Assembly: GCA_946122785.1 (NCBI GenBank)
Contig: CAMGYJ010000010.1
Coordinates: 27,383,608 to 27,447,607 of the forward strand
Length of the DNA stretch: 64,000 nt
Reading direction: 5' to 3'
Source of the DNA: Linum tenue
Taxonomy: Eukaryota > Streptophyta > Magnoliopsida > Malpighiales > Linaceae
The notes under the pieces are model-generated. The model was not told the origin of the DNA and ran no database searches. It saw only the letters and a program-made list of their open reading frames with translations. Position numbers and translations under genes: made by a program. This document shows, in pieces, positions 1 through 11,262 of the stretch (position 1 is the stretch's first letter; the number at the start of each line of letters is the position of its first letter).

Positions 1-678
1 TCTCATTGGGTATGAAGAACCCTAGTTCCTTGTGTTAGGGATTTGATTGTAATGACTTGGGATGATATTACTGTTTGATTTTAATCGAATGATGCATGTT
101 TATTGAATTGATTGGAGTCTGATTAGCTTTTCTCGATTTCTGCTGCAACATGAGATAGATAGAATCTGATTAGGTTGTTAGAGCCTCTTCATTCGATAGT
201 AGGAGATTGGCTATACGAGAGTTAGCCAGTTTACTGCTTTGTACTGGAATTGAATTCCAGTAGTGGAGTTCTGTGTTCATAGCCTCAGCTTTCTATCCCG
301 GTGAAGACTAGTCGTCTGCCGGGTAGTTAGACTGAGAGGGCTTGGCCAGCTTAAGAGATTCCAAGCTACTGTCGGAACTTCCGCAATCTAATCAACAGTG
401 AATCAACCCAGGGTAATTACAATTGAACCTAACTAAGGGGCTAGGGGGACTCAATCCCGAGTGACTCTTACCTGCTTTAGAAAACCGAACAATTTACTGC
501 TTTCTTACTGCTTTTGCGTTTAATCAACAATCACTCGAATTAGTTTGCTAGATAATAGATAATCACGGAGTAAGCAGTAGATCTAGACCCCGGGTTGATA
601 ATTCAACTTGCCTGTTACTGCATTCCCGGACTGCGATTACACTTGGTCGCAGTTTGGTGTTGTGTTTTTGGTGTGTCA
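1..678 (+). repeat. E1 5' LTR, right part only
   Basis: The sequence matches 5393-6071 almost base for base apart from a few substitutions and one single-base indel near the window edge. It ends GTGTCA, six bases before the primer-binding site, as in E2. The U3 part and the true start lie outside the window. Confidence 0.92.
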
Positions 679-684
679 AGTTTT

Positions 685-699
685 TGGCGCCGTTGCCGG
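685..699 (+). other. E1 primer-binding site (tRNA-Asp type)
   Basis: TGGCGCCGTTGCCGG lies just downstream of the 5' LTR. It is complementary to the 3' end of plant tRNA-Asp, the primer normally used by Athila-type elements. The same motif occurs in E2 (53581-53595) and E3 (38536-38551). Confidence 0.9.
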
Positions 700-822
700 C
701 GAACCTCTAGGTTATTGGGGAAACGTGAGAATTTGTTACTCTAGCTTTTTATTTACTGCATTTTATCTCTTCCACCTGTGTGCCTTCACGGGTTGCTTCT
801 GCTGATTGTGTGCAGGTAGTGC

Positions 823-3603
823 ATGACCCGTAGCCAGTCGGGAGATCTACTACCATTAGACCAGGAGCTTGAACGAACCTGCAGGAACTCCAAGCGGGCT
901 CTAAAGGCGCGACTGGCTGCGGAGAAGGCGCTATCACAGCTGCAGATCGGAGAAGAAGAAGAGGAAGGAGAGATGGGTGATCCGCAGAACCACGATGTGA
1001 TCAACCCACATGAGCAGACCATGGGATCCTACTGGACCGCTAGGGCTGCGGACATGAGGTCACCCATTCAACACCCTCATGTCCCAGCCAACAACTTTGA
1101 GGTGAGCACCTCAGTCATCACTATGCTGCGTGGTTCAGTGGTGTTCCGTGGTAAGGAGGGAGAGTGCCCTCGATCACATCTCAGGCGATTCCACGAGCTC
1201 ATCGATGGAATCAAGATCAATGGGGTACCAGCAGATGCCATCCAGCTGAGGTACTTCCCATTCACTCTGGAGGGGCAGGCCAAGGAGTGGCTAGACACTC
1301 GACCTCCGGGCTCCATCACCACGTTCGCCAACCTGGCGGACAAGTTCCTCACCCGTTACCATCCTCCATCCAAGACCGCTGACCTGCAGAAGCAAATTAC
1401 ACATTTTGCTCAGGATGAGGATGAGACCATCAGGGATGCTTGGGAGAGATACAACAGTCTCTTCCTGAGGTGCCCAAATCATGGCTTCAATGATGCCTTC
1501 AAGGTGGGCACCTTCTATCACGCCCTCTTCCCGGAGGACAAGCAGCTGATTGATTCGGTTTGTGGCGGGAACATGCTGACAAAAACCCCGCCACAGCTGA
1601 ATCAACTCTTTGAGAAGATGGCGGAGAATGGGTACGACTGGGGCACTGCCAGGAGATCGAGACGAGCACCAGGACGGGGTGTGCATGCTGTGGGCACCCA
1701 GTCATCTGATTTGGTGCAGGTGGTATCGAAGCTGGTTTCAGCTATCGATCGTTCTGGTTTGATTGCAGGTACAGGACAGCTGTAGGCGATGCTCTGCCAC
1801 TGGTGCGAGAGCACCCATCACACGGTGGAAGACTTCCAGGCGATGAAGGAATCAACTACACCCCAGGAGCAGGTGAACTTCATTAATAACGTCAGGCGCA
1901 ATGACCCCTACAGCAACACGTACAATGAGGGGTGGCGCCAGCATCCTAACTTCTCCTAGGGTGGGGCAAATTCCAGACCACCAGTCCCCCAGGGACCGCC
2001 GGGCTTCCAGAGGCCACCATATCAGCCCAGACAGGGGCAATTCCAGCAGAAACAACAGTCTCTTTATCAGCCCATGCAGGGGCATGCTGCTCAATCACAG
2101 CTGCGACCTTTCCAGCAGCCAGGTGCAGCCCCTGCTGCCCCAGTGCAGAATAATCAGATGGCCGAACTGCGGGACTTGGTGGGTTCTCTCGCCAGTTCTA
2201 GTGCTCAGAAATTCAACACTATTGAGCAGTTCATGGAAAAGGCCTCGGGTAAATTCCTGGCTCTTGAAGCTGGTCAAAGGAACACACAGGTTGTCTTGCA
2301 GGATATCCAGACCCAGCTGGGGAGCGTGGCTCAGGCAGTGGCTCAAAGGGCTCCTGGTACTCTACCCGGGCAGACTATCCCTCATCCGCCAACACCGAAT
2401 GAGCACTGCCATGCCATCATGACCAGGAGTGGCAAGGTGACTGTTGATCCACCGGCTCGGGAGCAAGAAAGAGAGACCCCTGTCTTAGTGTCTCCAGCGG
2501 TTGAAGAAGAAGCAGAAAAGGAGGTTGAGGTGCCTGCACCTAAACCTCAACCGGTAGTGAAGGAATATATCCCGAAACTTCCCTTCCCTACGCGGTTGCA
2601 CAAAGACAGGCTGGAGGCAGAGTTCGAATACTTCATGGGCATGCTTAAGAAGCTGAATGTCCAAGTGCCCTTCCTGGAGGCACTATCGCAAATGCCTAAG
2701 TATGCGAAGTTTCTGAAAGAGCTTCTCTCAAAGAAGCAGAAGCTGAGTGAGCTGGCCACTGTGGAGCTCAGCGAGGAGTGCTCGGCTATTCTGCAGAACA
2801 AGCTTCCGCGGAAGAAAAAGGACCCAGGTAGTTTTATTATCCCTTGCTCTATTGATAAATTGCATGTAGAGAAGTCCTTGGCGGATTTAGGTGCTAGTAT
2901 CAATGTTATGCCATATAAGTTGTTCAAGAAACTAGGCCTAGGTGAACCCCGTGCTACTAGGATGACCCTTCAATTAGCTGACAGATCTGTAGTGCATCCT
3001 AGGGGTATAGTGGAAGACCTTCTGGTTAAGGTTGGCAAATTCAAATATCCTGTGGATTTTGTTGTCCTGGACATCAAGGAGGACACAGAAGTGCCCCTTA
3101 TACTGGGAAGGCCTTTCCTGGCCACCGCCAAGGCTCTCATAGATGTGCATGATGGGACCTTAGTTTTGAGGGATGGCGAGGAGCGAATAACGTTTTCAGT
3201 TGCTAAAACTATACCTGCTTCGTTACCTCTGCATGCTGTATCTCACCAGGAGCACGAGTCTGTTGTGTATCCTTCTGTGTTGCCTATTTTGCAGGACCCG
3301 CCTCCCATACCTTCGCCGCCACTCCAGTCCACACTGTCATCAAAAGAACAAATCAAGGAGGAGTGGCGGCCGAAACTGCAGGCAGCTAAGCCTACTCGAA
3401 AGAGCGCCGGAGACCACTATGAGCTGGTCCCGCCCCCACCTTGGCCATCCGAGTATTCACTCGCTTGCATCTTGCCGGATGGCCAAGTCGAGCTGGCAAA
3501 TGCAGGTGGCCACATTCGCCGCGTGCATGGCCACCATTTGAAGCTGTACCTCAAGAGCGATGTGGATCCGCTCTTGAAGGCACCTGATCCTACACTTCCC
3601 TGA
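823..3603 (+). pseudogene. E1 gag-protease with integrase-like tail, broken by stop codons
   Basis: This is the counterpart of the intact 901-codon E2 frame at 50752-53457. The first block (823-1785) holds the retrotransposon gag domain, including the EGQAKEWLDTRPPGS segment. The frame stops at 1783-1785 (TAG where E2 has CAG) and at 1957-1959 (TAG where E2 has TGG), and is then open from 2074 to 3603. The CCHC knuckle near 1795-1836 has lost its last cysteine (TTC for TGC). The protease block begins at about 2881 with D-L-G-A-S and includes LILGRPFLATAKALIDV. From about 3442 to the end a 53-residue tail with LPDGQVELANAGG and HGHHLKLYLKSD resembles the end of a gypsy integrase. In life the product would form the particle and mature it. 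As it stands it is dead unless the stops are read through. Confidence 0.87.
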
Positions 3604-3647
3604 GCACCCATACTGGCGTCCAGCTAAAAGACGGTAAAGAAGCGCTT

Positions 3648-3665
3648 GTGGGGAGGCAACCCCAC
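3648..3665 (+). other. Predicted RNA stem-loop after gag-protease (E1)
   Basis: GTGGGG-AGGCAA-CCCCAC forms a perfect six-base-pair stem with a six-base loop, 45 bases after the gag-protease stop. The same structure is at the same place in E2 (50690-50707, minus) and in E3 (29092-29109, minus). In E3 the third pair is T-A instead of G-C while the loop is unchanged. The function is not known to me; a role in the packaged RNA is an inference from position and covariation. Confidence 0.72.
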
Positions 3666-3788
3666 CGAGGTTTGCATTTTCTTACTCTTTTTCCTTTGAT
3701 TTTTTGTGTTTTTAAGTCATGAGATGTTGATCCAGAGTCAAGTGTCGTTTTTGAGTGAAAACAGGTTGAATTCGGGGCTCCAGCACTG

Positions 3789-4110
3789 CGCACGGCCAGG
3801 GCACCAACTTGCACGGCCGTGCGAAATTTTTCCCTGACCGTGCAAGCTCTCGGCAAAAATCACACGGCCAAATGTGCATAATTGCACGGCCGTGTGACTC
3901 AGCCTGGCCTGGCCGTGTGGCCGACACGGGCAAAAATATACTCGCACGGCCGTGTGGCATTTTTCCCCTAGCCGTGCGAGCTCTCGGCAAAATCCGCACG
4001 GCCAAATGTGCACATTGCACGGCCGTGCGGAATCCCTCGGCCAGGCCGTGTCGACCAACACGGGCACAATTGCACCGTGCACGGCCGTGCGAGTCTGCCC
4101 GTGCCGCCTA
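3789..4110 (+). repeat. E1 internal CACGGCCGTG palindrome array
   Basis: The palindrome GCACGGCCGTGC and close variants recur, flanked by half sites CACGGGCA on the left and TGCCCGTG on the right. The part from 3811 to about 4075 is a tandem duplication with a period of 133 bases (unit starts at 3811 and 3944), sharing landmarks such as GAGCTCTCGGCAAAA. The same palindrome type recurs in the E1 LTR at 4941-5153. Confidence 0.85.
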
Positions 4111-4735
4111 GGCACGACCTATTTATTCGGCCAGCACGGCCAAGCTGGTCAGAATTTTCAAACAACTCGCCGGAATCCTCTGTCCTCGCCGGAAATCCGC
4201 GACAAAAACCCTCCTTTTCAATTTTTTCGGCCACTTTGGGTCATTTTTTCACCAAACCAACAACAAACCCACCCTTTCTACACCCAAAGCGGCCTATCCC
4301 TCCATTTTGAGCGAATTTGGACGACATTTTTGTCGCCGGAGGCGATTTCCGGCGAGACTCCGGCGAGGCTCCGACGAGCACTTCCGGCCACTTTTTCGGC
4401 GTTTCGTCGCTTCCATCGCCTTCCCCTCATCATCCCCTACACCTCTACTTGAGTCTCCAGGTTTGATTTGGCCCTTAACTATGTTACTTGTGGAGAATTG
4501 AGTGTGTAGGGTGTATGTTAGTGAACCTTATTCAATCATGTGATTTTTGTGCAATTGATTGAGGGGAATGCATGGAATGTGTTTGAACTGTGTTGGGCAA
4601 TGTCCCCCTTGCTTGTTTGAGCCCTTGTGTGCAAGAATTGTGCCAATTTCATGCTTAGCTTAATAGTGCACACAAGGTGTTCGATGAAATGACTGTCTTT
4701 CATGCCATGTTGTGGCCACCGGTTGGGGCCCTTAA

Positions 4736-6071
4736 TGATGTAGTTTGAGGGTGTATTTGCTATGGATGTGAACCTTAAGTTGCCTATTAAGCTAAGCATG
4801 GTTAGGCTGTTTTCTGTTCTCACACGCTAGGTTGTGCTTGTTTGTGATATTTCAGGTCCTAGTACGTGAATGGAGGCTTGGGAGCGAGTCTGGGGTCGAT
4901 TGGACGAAGATCGGACGAATGGCGAGGTTTCAAGGAAGCTGCACGGGCAGACCGTGGCATCACACGGCCGTGCAAAGGACAAGCCAAGCCGTGTGATTTT
5001 TGCCGAGGCCAAGCACTGGCAGACTGGATTTCTCACACGGCCGTGCAACCCAGGCCGTGTGAGAAGGCTGAAGTTCGAACTTAATGATACGCCGCGTTTC
5101 GACTCGCACGGGCAAAGGGGTGAGCCACACGGCCGTGTGGCCTGCCCGTGTGATTCGGGAAATTCTGGTTTTAGAGCCAATTCCGAACCAAAAGTTGGAG
5201 AATCGGATTTTCAGAGCAAAAACAGAGCCCTAGAGAGAGAAAGTACGAAGAACACATCCTAGAAGCTATCTTGGAGCTGGGTTTCATCGAATCGAGCTTG
5301 GGGATCGTCATAGGAGTGGAAATCATCATCATTATGAGTATGACTACTCCGATTACTGTTTTCTCTTCTCTCTCTATGGAGTAGAACCCTTCTCTCACTT
5401 GGGTATGAAGAACCCTAGTTCCTTGTGTTAGGGATTTGATTGTAATGACTTGGGATGATATTACTGTTTGATTTTAATCGAATGATGCATGTTTATTGAA
5501 TTGATTGGAGTGTGATCAGCTTTTCTCGATTTCTGCTGCAACCTGAGATAGATAGAATCTGATTAGGTTGTTAGAGCCTCTTCATTCGATATTAGGAGAT
5601 TGGCTATACGAGAGTTAGCCAGTTTACTGCTTTGTACTGGAATTGAATTCCAGTAGTGGAGTTCTGTGTTCATAGCCTCAGCTTTCTATCCCGGTGAAGA
5701 CTAGTTGTCTGCCGGGTAGTTAGACTGAGAGGGCTTGGTCAGCTTAAGAGATTCCAAGCTACTGTCGGAACTTCCGCAGTCTAATCAACAGTGAATCAAC
5801 CCAGGGTAATTACAATTGAACCTAACTAAGGGGCTAGGGGGACTCAATCCCGAGTGACTCTTACCTACTTTAGAAAACCGAACAATTTACTGCTTTCTTA
5901 CTGCTTTTGCGTTTAATCAACAATCACTCGAATTAGTTTGCTAGATAATAGATAATCACGGAGTAAGCAGTAGATCTAGACCCCGGGTTGATAATTCAAC
6001 TTGCCTGTTACTGCATTCCCGGACTGCGATTACACTTGGTCGCAGTTTGGTGTTGTGTTTTTGGCGTGTCA
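4736..6071 (+). repeat. E1 3' LTR
   Basis: The right half (5393-6071) is the direct repeat of the 5' LTR. The left boundary is uncertain because the 5' copy of U3 is outside the window. The start at TGATG (4736) is a guess from weak likeness to the start of the E2 LTR (TGATAGC with GTATTTGC soon after). An alternative is TGCATGG at about 4569 after GAGGGGAA. The tract ATTTCAGGTCCTAG at about 4850 aligns with the E2 LTR. Confidence 0.7.
4941..5153 (+). repeat. E1 LTR palindrome array (CACGGCCGTG type)
   Basis: Several copies of CACACGGCCGTG lie in the U3 part of the LTR. The clearest module, about 5106-5153, reads half site CACGGGCA, then ACACGGCCGTGT, then half site TGCCCGTG. The E2 LTR carries the same module order at the corresponding place, but with ATT/AAT arms in place of CAC/GTG. 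Confidence 0.83.
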
Positions 6072-6957
6072 GTGGGATATCGTCCAAGAAGGATATGAAG
6101 ATCCACAAGACGAGGATGAAGACTCGAAGAAAGAAGCAGATAAGAAGACAAAGGAGTGCAAGGAGAATGCCAAGCAAAATGCCAGCGCCTTGAGAATCAT
6201 TTAGCAAGCAGTGAGCAAATCTATTCACCCAAGAATCTATGGCATCAAAAAGGCTAAAGAAGCTTGGGATGTCTTGCGTAAACAATTTCAAGGTTCTGAA
6301 AAGTCAATCTCCGCCAGGCGAAAAAGTTTATGGCGCCAGTTCGACAACTTGATGATGAAGGAAACCGACACCATGAAAGACTTCCACTTACGTGTGGCGG
6401 AGACAGTGAACCAGATCAAAGCCACTAGTGACGTCATGGAAGAAAGAAAAATTGTGGAGCGAATTCTCCGCAGTTTGTCATCAAAGTTCGAGCATATTGT
6501 TTCTGTCATTGAAGAAACCAAACATTTGGCAAATCTACCAATGAGCGAGTTGATGGGCTCACTTGTAACACATGAGCAAAGAATGAGCCGATTCACCAGA
6601 ACACCATTGGAGTAAGTTTGGCCGTCAAAAGTCAACATGGCGAAAAGTAAATATGTCAAATTGGAGCAAGGCCAGAGAGGGGGAAAATCACAAGGAAGAG
6701 GAAGATCCAATTACAGAGGAAACAACAGGCAAAATTATCAACAACAAAAATCAGGCTACACCGGCTTGAGTTGCATAATTTGCAAAATGGCGGGTCATGC
6801 AACAAAAGACTGCAGATTCAAGTGCACTAAGTGCATAGTTCAAAACCAATCCCAGAAAGATTGTTGGTTCCAAAACAAGCAAGAAGAAAGCAAGTCCAGC
6901 GGCACCAAAAATGAAGAAAGCAATATGGTGGCCTTATCATGCTTGAATGGTGGATAG
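6072..6957 (+). pseudogene. E5 copia gag fragment
   Basis: The reading starts at the E1 junction with WDIVQEGYEDPQDEDED, continues through a UBN2-type gag region (6211-6615) and ends with a basic, glutamine-rich stretch and one zinc knuckle. The knuckle at 6772-6813 reads C-I-I-C then H then C with CX2CX4HX4C spacing, so it is intact. A stop at about 6202-6204 and another near 6613 break the frame. The N-terminal part lies beyond E1. Confidence 0.78.
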
Positions 6958-9660
6958 TGGTTGCGGTAACCACATGACTTGAGATCTGGAGTCCTTCACT
7001 AACATCGATGACAAATACCGCTCTCAAGTCAAGTTGGGAGACGGAAAGAAGCTAAAAGTGGAAGGAAAAGGCACAATTGTTGTATGCACAAAAGAAGGCA
7101 ACAAAACTCTCATTCGAAATGTTTTGTATGTTCCGGAGCTAACTCTCAATCTACTAAAAAATTACAAGCTATTGTTTGATAATGGCGTGTGCGAGATTAT
7201 CAACAAAGCTGATAATTTCATGGTGGCCAAAGTCCCGATGACTTCCAACAGAATTTTCTCTCTTGCTATGTCACAAAATGGTGAAGTAGCATTCAAGAGT
7301 GAAAATCTGGATCAATCCTTCCGATGGCATCTCAGATCAAAGGTCTCAAATTGTTGAGACAGAAAAATATGGTGGTGGGACTTCCCCAGATCAACAGAGA
7401 AGACAAAATTTGTGAAGGGTGCATATATGGCAAAATGCATCATTTGCCATTTCCAAAGACATCTTGGAGAGCAAAAGCGCCACTAGAGTTGGTACATATA
7501 GACATATGTGGACCAACCCCGAACACAATCACTCAGCGGCAAAATATATTTTCTACTATTTGTAGATGACTTCACCAGAATGATGTGGGTATTCTTTCTG
7601 GAGTAAAAGTCAAAAGCTTTTCCCAAGTTCCTTCAATTTCAAGCCGTAGTTGAGAAAGAAAGCGGCAAATCAGATCAAAACTCTCCGAACAGATCGTGGA
7701 CGAGAATTTATTTATACTTCGTTGATGGAGTATTGCCGCAACAACGAATCAAAAGGCAATTGATGGTCCGTTACACACCACAACAAAATGGCGTGGCAGA
7801 ACAGAAAAACCGCACGATTGTGGAAATGGCGAGAAGTATGCTCAAAGCCAAAAATCTTCCCAACAACTTGTGGGCAGAAGCGGTCAATACAACAATTTAC
7901 ATTCTCGACAGATCACCAACCAAAGCAGTTCGGAACAAGACATCGATACATGCGTGGCACCACCGGAGGCCACAGGTGGATCACCTCTAAGTCTTTGGGT
8001 GCATAGCTTATGCACACATATCTACTCCAAACCGAGACAAGTTTGACTAGAAGGGAGAGAAGCTTATCTTCACCGGCTATAGTGATGAGTCCAAAGCTAT
8101 CGTCTTTACAATCCAGTAAAGAATGAAGTGGTGGTTTCCCGAGATATGATCTTTGAAGAGATAGCGAAGTGGATTTGGAAAATCCAATTTCTCAATCTCC
8201 ACCAAGTTATGAAATTATGGAGGACTCAACAACTCCAGAAGACCCCATCAATGACCCAGATCCAGTTGGAAGTCCAGAAAGAAAGAAATTCTGCACCTAG
8301 CCCAAAAGGAGATGGGTCTATCCAGAAGTACAAAGCTTGACTGGTGGCAAAGGGCTATTCACAACAGCCCAGTATTGATTTTCACGAGACATATGCACTA
8401 GTAGCGAGGATGGAGACCATAAGATCAGTTCTCGCTCTAGCTGCTCAAATGGAGTTACCATTATACCAGCTGGATGTCAAATCACCATTTCTGAATGGAA
8501 AACTGGAAGAAGAAATCTATGTGGAACAACCACGGGGCTATGAGAAAAAAGGATAAGAAGACAAAGTCTATCGTCTCCGAAAGGCTCAATTCGGGCTAAA
8601 GCAAGCACTGAGAGCCTGGAACAGCAGAATTGATCGATAATTTCTGCAAAATGGATTTCAAAGAAGTCCGAGTGAAGCATCTCTCTACATCAAAAAGGGG
8701 GAAGGCAAAGATTTTCTAATGGTGTGTTTGTATGATGATGACCTGATTTACACAAGAACAAGTCAGCGGATGATTGAAGAATTCAAAAGTACCATGATGA
8801 AAGAATTCGAGATGACGGACTTGGGACTCATGAAATATTTTCTTGGGATCCAAGTGAAGCACTCACCTTGAGAAATATTTATTTCACATGAGAAGTACAC
8901 CGAAGATATGCTGAAAAGATTTCACATGGCAACGTGCAAACCAATCTCAACACCGATGGCGTTGAACGAGAAATTGCAACGCAATGATGGAGCTGAAAAA
9001 GTCGATGGGAAGTTGTACATAAGTCTTGTCGGGTCACTCATTTACTTGACACATACCAGGCCGGATATATGTCATTCAGTAAGTCTTATATCAAGATTTA
9101 TGAATGATCCTAGCAAACTTCATTTAGCAGCAGCCAAAAGAATTTTGCGATATCTTCAAGGTACAAAGAAATTGGGCTGATGTACAAGAAATAAGCAGAA
9201 AGCAAGCTGACTGGATTTACCGATAGTGACTAGGCAGGATCACTAGATGATCGAAAAAGCGCATCGGGGTACATATTATGTTTGGGTTCAAAACCCATTT
9301 CCTGGAGTTCAAAGAAGCAAAGACTGTGGCCTTATCTTCAGCGGAAGCAGAATATATCGCAGCTACAGATGCAACATACAAAGTGGTATGGCTTAAAAGA
9401 TTAATTTCTGATTTGCAGCAAAAGAAAATGGTCCAACCATCATTCATTTTGACAACATGTCAGCCATAGCCATGACAAAGAATCCAGTATGTCATGCAAT
9501 ATCGAAGCATATCGAGTTGCGTCATCATTTCATTCGAGACCTCGTCAACGAAGGACTAATCGTGATGGATTCATCAACATCGACGAGCAGCCAGCAAATA
9601 TCATGACAAAGGCGGTCCCCCGTGAAAAGTTTGAGAAGTTCAAAGAGCAACTTAAGATTG
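6950..9660 (+). pseudogene. E5 copia pol remnant (protease, integrase, RT, RNase H)
   Basis: Domains appear in copia order: the protease active site V-D-S-G at about 6951; the pre-integrase zinc region with ICEGCIYGKMH-like residues near 7410; the integrase core end RYTPQQNGVAEQKNRTI at about 7760; RT with [15 protein letters not shown] near 8460; the RT catalytic box at 8731-8742; and the RNase H region with SLVGSLIYLTHTRPDIC near 9025. The RT box reads YDDD where copia elements have YVDD, and many stops and frameshifts occur (for example 8338-8340, 8554-8556 and 9178-9180). No product is expected. Confidence 0.82.
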
Positions 9661-9939
9661 CAAATTAAGAGGGGGTGTCAAATGGTAATTTGCAATAGTA
9701 AATTATCATTATCAAACTATGGCCTATTATCATTAACTCAAGGAGACAAATCCATCACCATATTGGTTGGAACAACTAGCAAGTATTATTGAAGTCATCC
9801 GTTTGAGAACATGAGAAGAAAGCATAACCACCAATAATGTTATGCATTATCAAGTGCACATGGAGACAGGAAAATTGAAGATGATGGAGTTGAGTTTGGT
9901 GCTTGGATTAATTGGATGTTCATTGATTTATCATACACG

Positions 9940-10944
9940 CAGCGGCGGATCCAGGACATAAGAGAGCATTGGGCCGTATTTGAATAGAATATTAGATATC
10001 ATAAACAAAAATATATAATAATATAGTTTTCATTACAATGCCAATTGTACAAGAAGGTATTTTAATTTAGCAAATTCATCAATAATATAATCTCCATCCA
10101 TACTGATAATATACTCTTTTTCAAAGAAAATAACTAAGTAATCAACGAGAAATTCATCGCTCATTTTGTTGCACAAATCAATGTTCATGTTCCATTGCTG
10201 AAAATATTCTCTTCATGGTAGTTGTTGAAAGGCTAGGTCAACACTAGACAAATCAACTGACAAATCAATTTGTATTATGTGTCCATCCCTGTTTCCTCCA
10301 GCTTCTCTAATAATTTTGCAAGAGAAGAAACTTCATCCTCACACATTCTCCAAAGAATGCATCTCATAGCCTTCAAAGTCTCGAGGCTAAACTCTTGAGC
10401 AAGTTTGTAAATATTTTCTTCATCAAAACACCAGAATGAACGGTTAGAATCTAGTGCCCCACTCAATTGAGGCCATCTAAATGATGACTCAGCAAGTCTG
10501 TAAATATTTTCTTAATCAAAAGAATGGAAAGAAAACCAGCTCAGCGAGCTGGAGGAGAAATCCATTTTGGATCTGCTCGTCTCCTCGTTCTTGTTTTGTT
10601 TTGGGGGATTGAGAAATTTTTTGAATTTTGAAAGGAAGGGTGTGCTTTCGTTTAGAGTTTTTTTTAATGAAACTTTACACTTTTAGGTTTTCATGTCTTT
10701 TTTCAAATAAAATCATTGGGGCTATAGAAAATTTAGTATAAATTTAGAGTCATAGTTTGGATATGTTCATCTGAACCATTTTCCTAGTTACACAAAATCC
10801 TATTATCAAATAAAACTAGACATAATTTTAAATAGCACTGGGCCAAATACCTAAATCGAAAATTTTATAAGCACTAAACTAACTCTGGATCCGGAGGAGG
10901 GCTGGGCCGGGGCCTGGGTTGGCCCAGCCCTGGATCCGCCACTG
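9940..10944. mobile_element. Non-autonomous hAT element with 8-bp target duplication
   Basis: The left end reads CAGCGGCGGATCCAGG. The right end, read from the opposite strand, begins CAGTGGCGGATCCAGG, so the terminal inverted repeats differ at one base. The 8-bp target duplication CATACACG is exact (9932-9939 and 10945-10952). The length is 1005 bp. Remnants of a transposase C-terminus lie inside on the minus strand. The right end is also locally GC-rich. Confidence 0.92.
10040..10466 (-). pseudogene. hAT transposase C-terminal remnant
   Basis: An open stretch (10466-10275) precedes a second readable block (about 10195-10045) containing KMSDEFLVDYLVIFFEKEY. That block resembles the tail of hAT transposases of the TTF/DUF4371 type after the dimerisation domain. 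A frameshift separates the two and the catalytic region is absent. Assignment rests on the element ends plus this weak likeness. Confidence 0.5.
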
Positions 10945-11262
10945 CATACACGTATCTGCTTGGGAAAATTAGAAGGGCCATGCATGCATGTGGCCAAGTT
11001 GCATCTGCCAATTATATCTATATATGTTGTCTGGGTTTGTTAGTAGAGAAGTGCGGGCAAGAAACAAAAAAAAAATAGTCTTGCCATGTATGTTTATTAT
11101 TATGCTCTTTGAGCGATTTAAACATAAGCCAAAGTTATGGCTATGTTTGATTTGAGTGAATTTTAAAATTGAGTGATTAAACACCAAATATTTCCTTTGT
11201 CTTGATCCAAAATTACCATTACTGCCGCTAATACCCAACAGTCTTTATCTAACTTTAAAATC

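Larger units (their letters stand above)
1..6071 (+). mobile_element. E1: non-autonomous Ty3/gypsy element (Athila-like, gag-protease only)
   Basis: The window opens inside the 5' LTR. A tRNA-Asp-type primer site, a gag-protease frame, a palindrome array and a 3' LTR follow. No reverse transcriptase, RNase H or full integrase lies between the two LTRs, so the element could only have moved with enzymes from a partner; this matches the class known as TR-GAG elements. The 3' LTR ends in TCA at 6071, and the next base continues a copia gag frame, so E1 sits inside that copia element. The left target duplication is outside the window. The 678 shared LTR bases show roughly ten differences by eye, so E1 is older than the related E2 at 46980-55161. 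Confidence 0.88.
6072..11240 (+). mobile_element. E5: Ty1/copia element, Tork-like, decayed, right part
   Basis: Gag, protease, integrase, reverse transcriptase and RNase H remnants follow in copia order, then a polypurine tract (9667-9675) and a 3' LTR. The left part was displaced out of the window by the insertion of E1 at 6071/6072. The gag and the protease style suggest the Tork lineage, from remembered motifs. Many stops and frameshifts in every domain make it the oldest element at this locus. The right end is uncertain because no 5' LTR is available for comparison. Confidence 0.8.
9676..11240 (+). repeat. E5 3' LTR, split by a hAT insertion
   Basis: The polypurine tract AAGAGGGGG (9667-9675) directly precedes TGTCAAATGG, the likely LTR start. 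The LTR is split by the hAT element at 9940-10944 and continues after 10952. Its right end is not defined; it must lie before the LINE reading frame that opens at 11263. Confidence 0.6.

Noticed and set aside
3648..3665. Intrinsic terminator
   Set aside because: The stem-loop is not followed by a T run and the sequence is eukaryotic. Its conservation with covariation among retrotransposons fits an element RNA structure better.
3809..4452. Overlapping open frames on both strands around 3700-4450
   Set aside because: They arise from the GC-rich palindrome array, where stop codons are rare. Reading all frames gives repeats of the same words rather than a protein.
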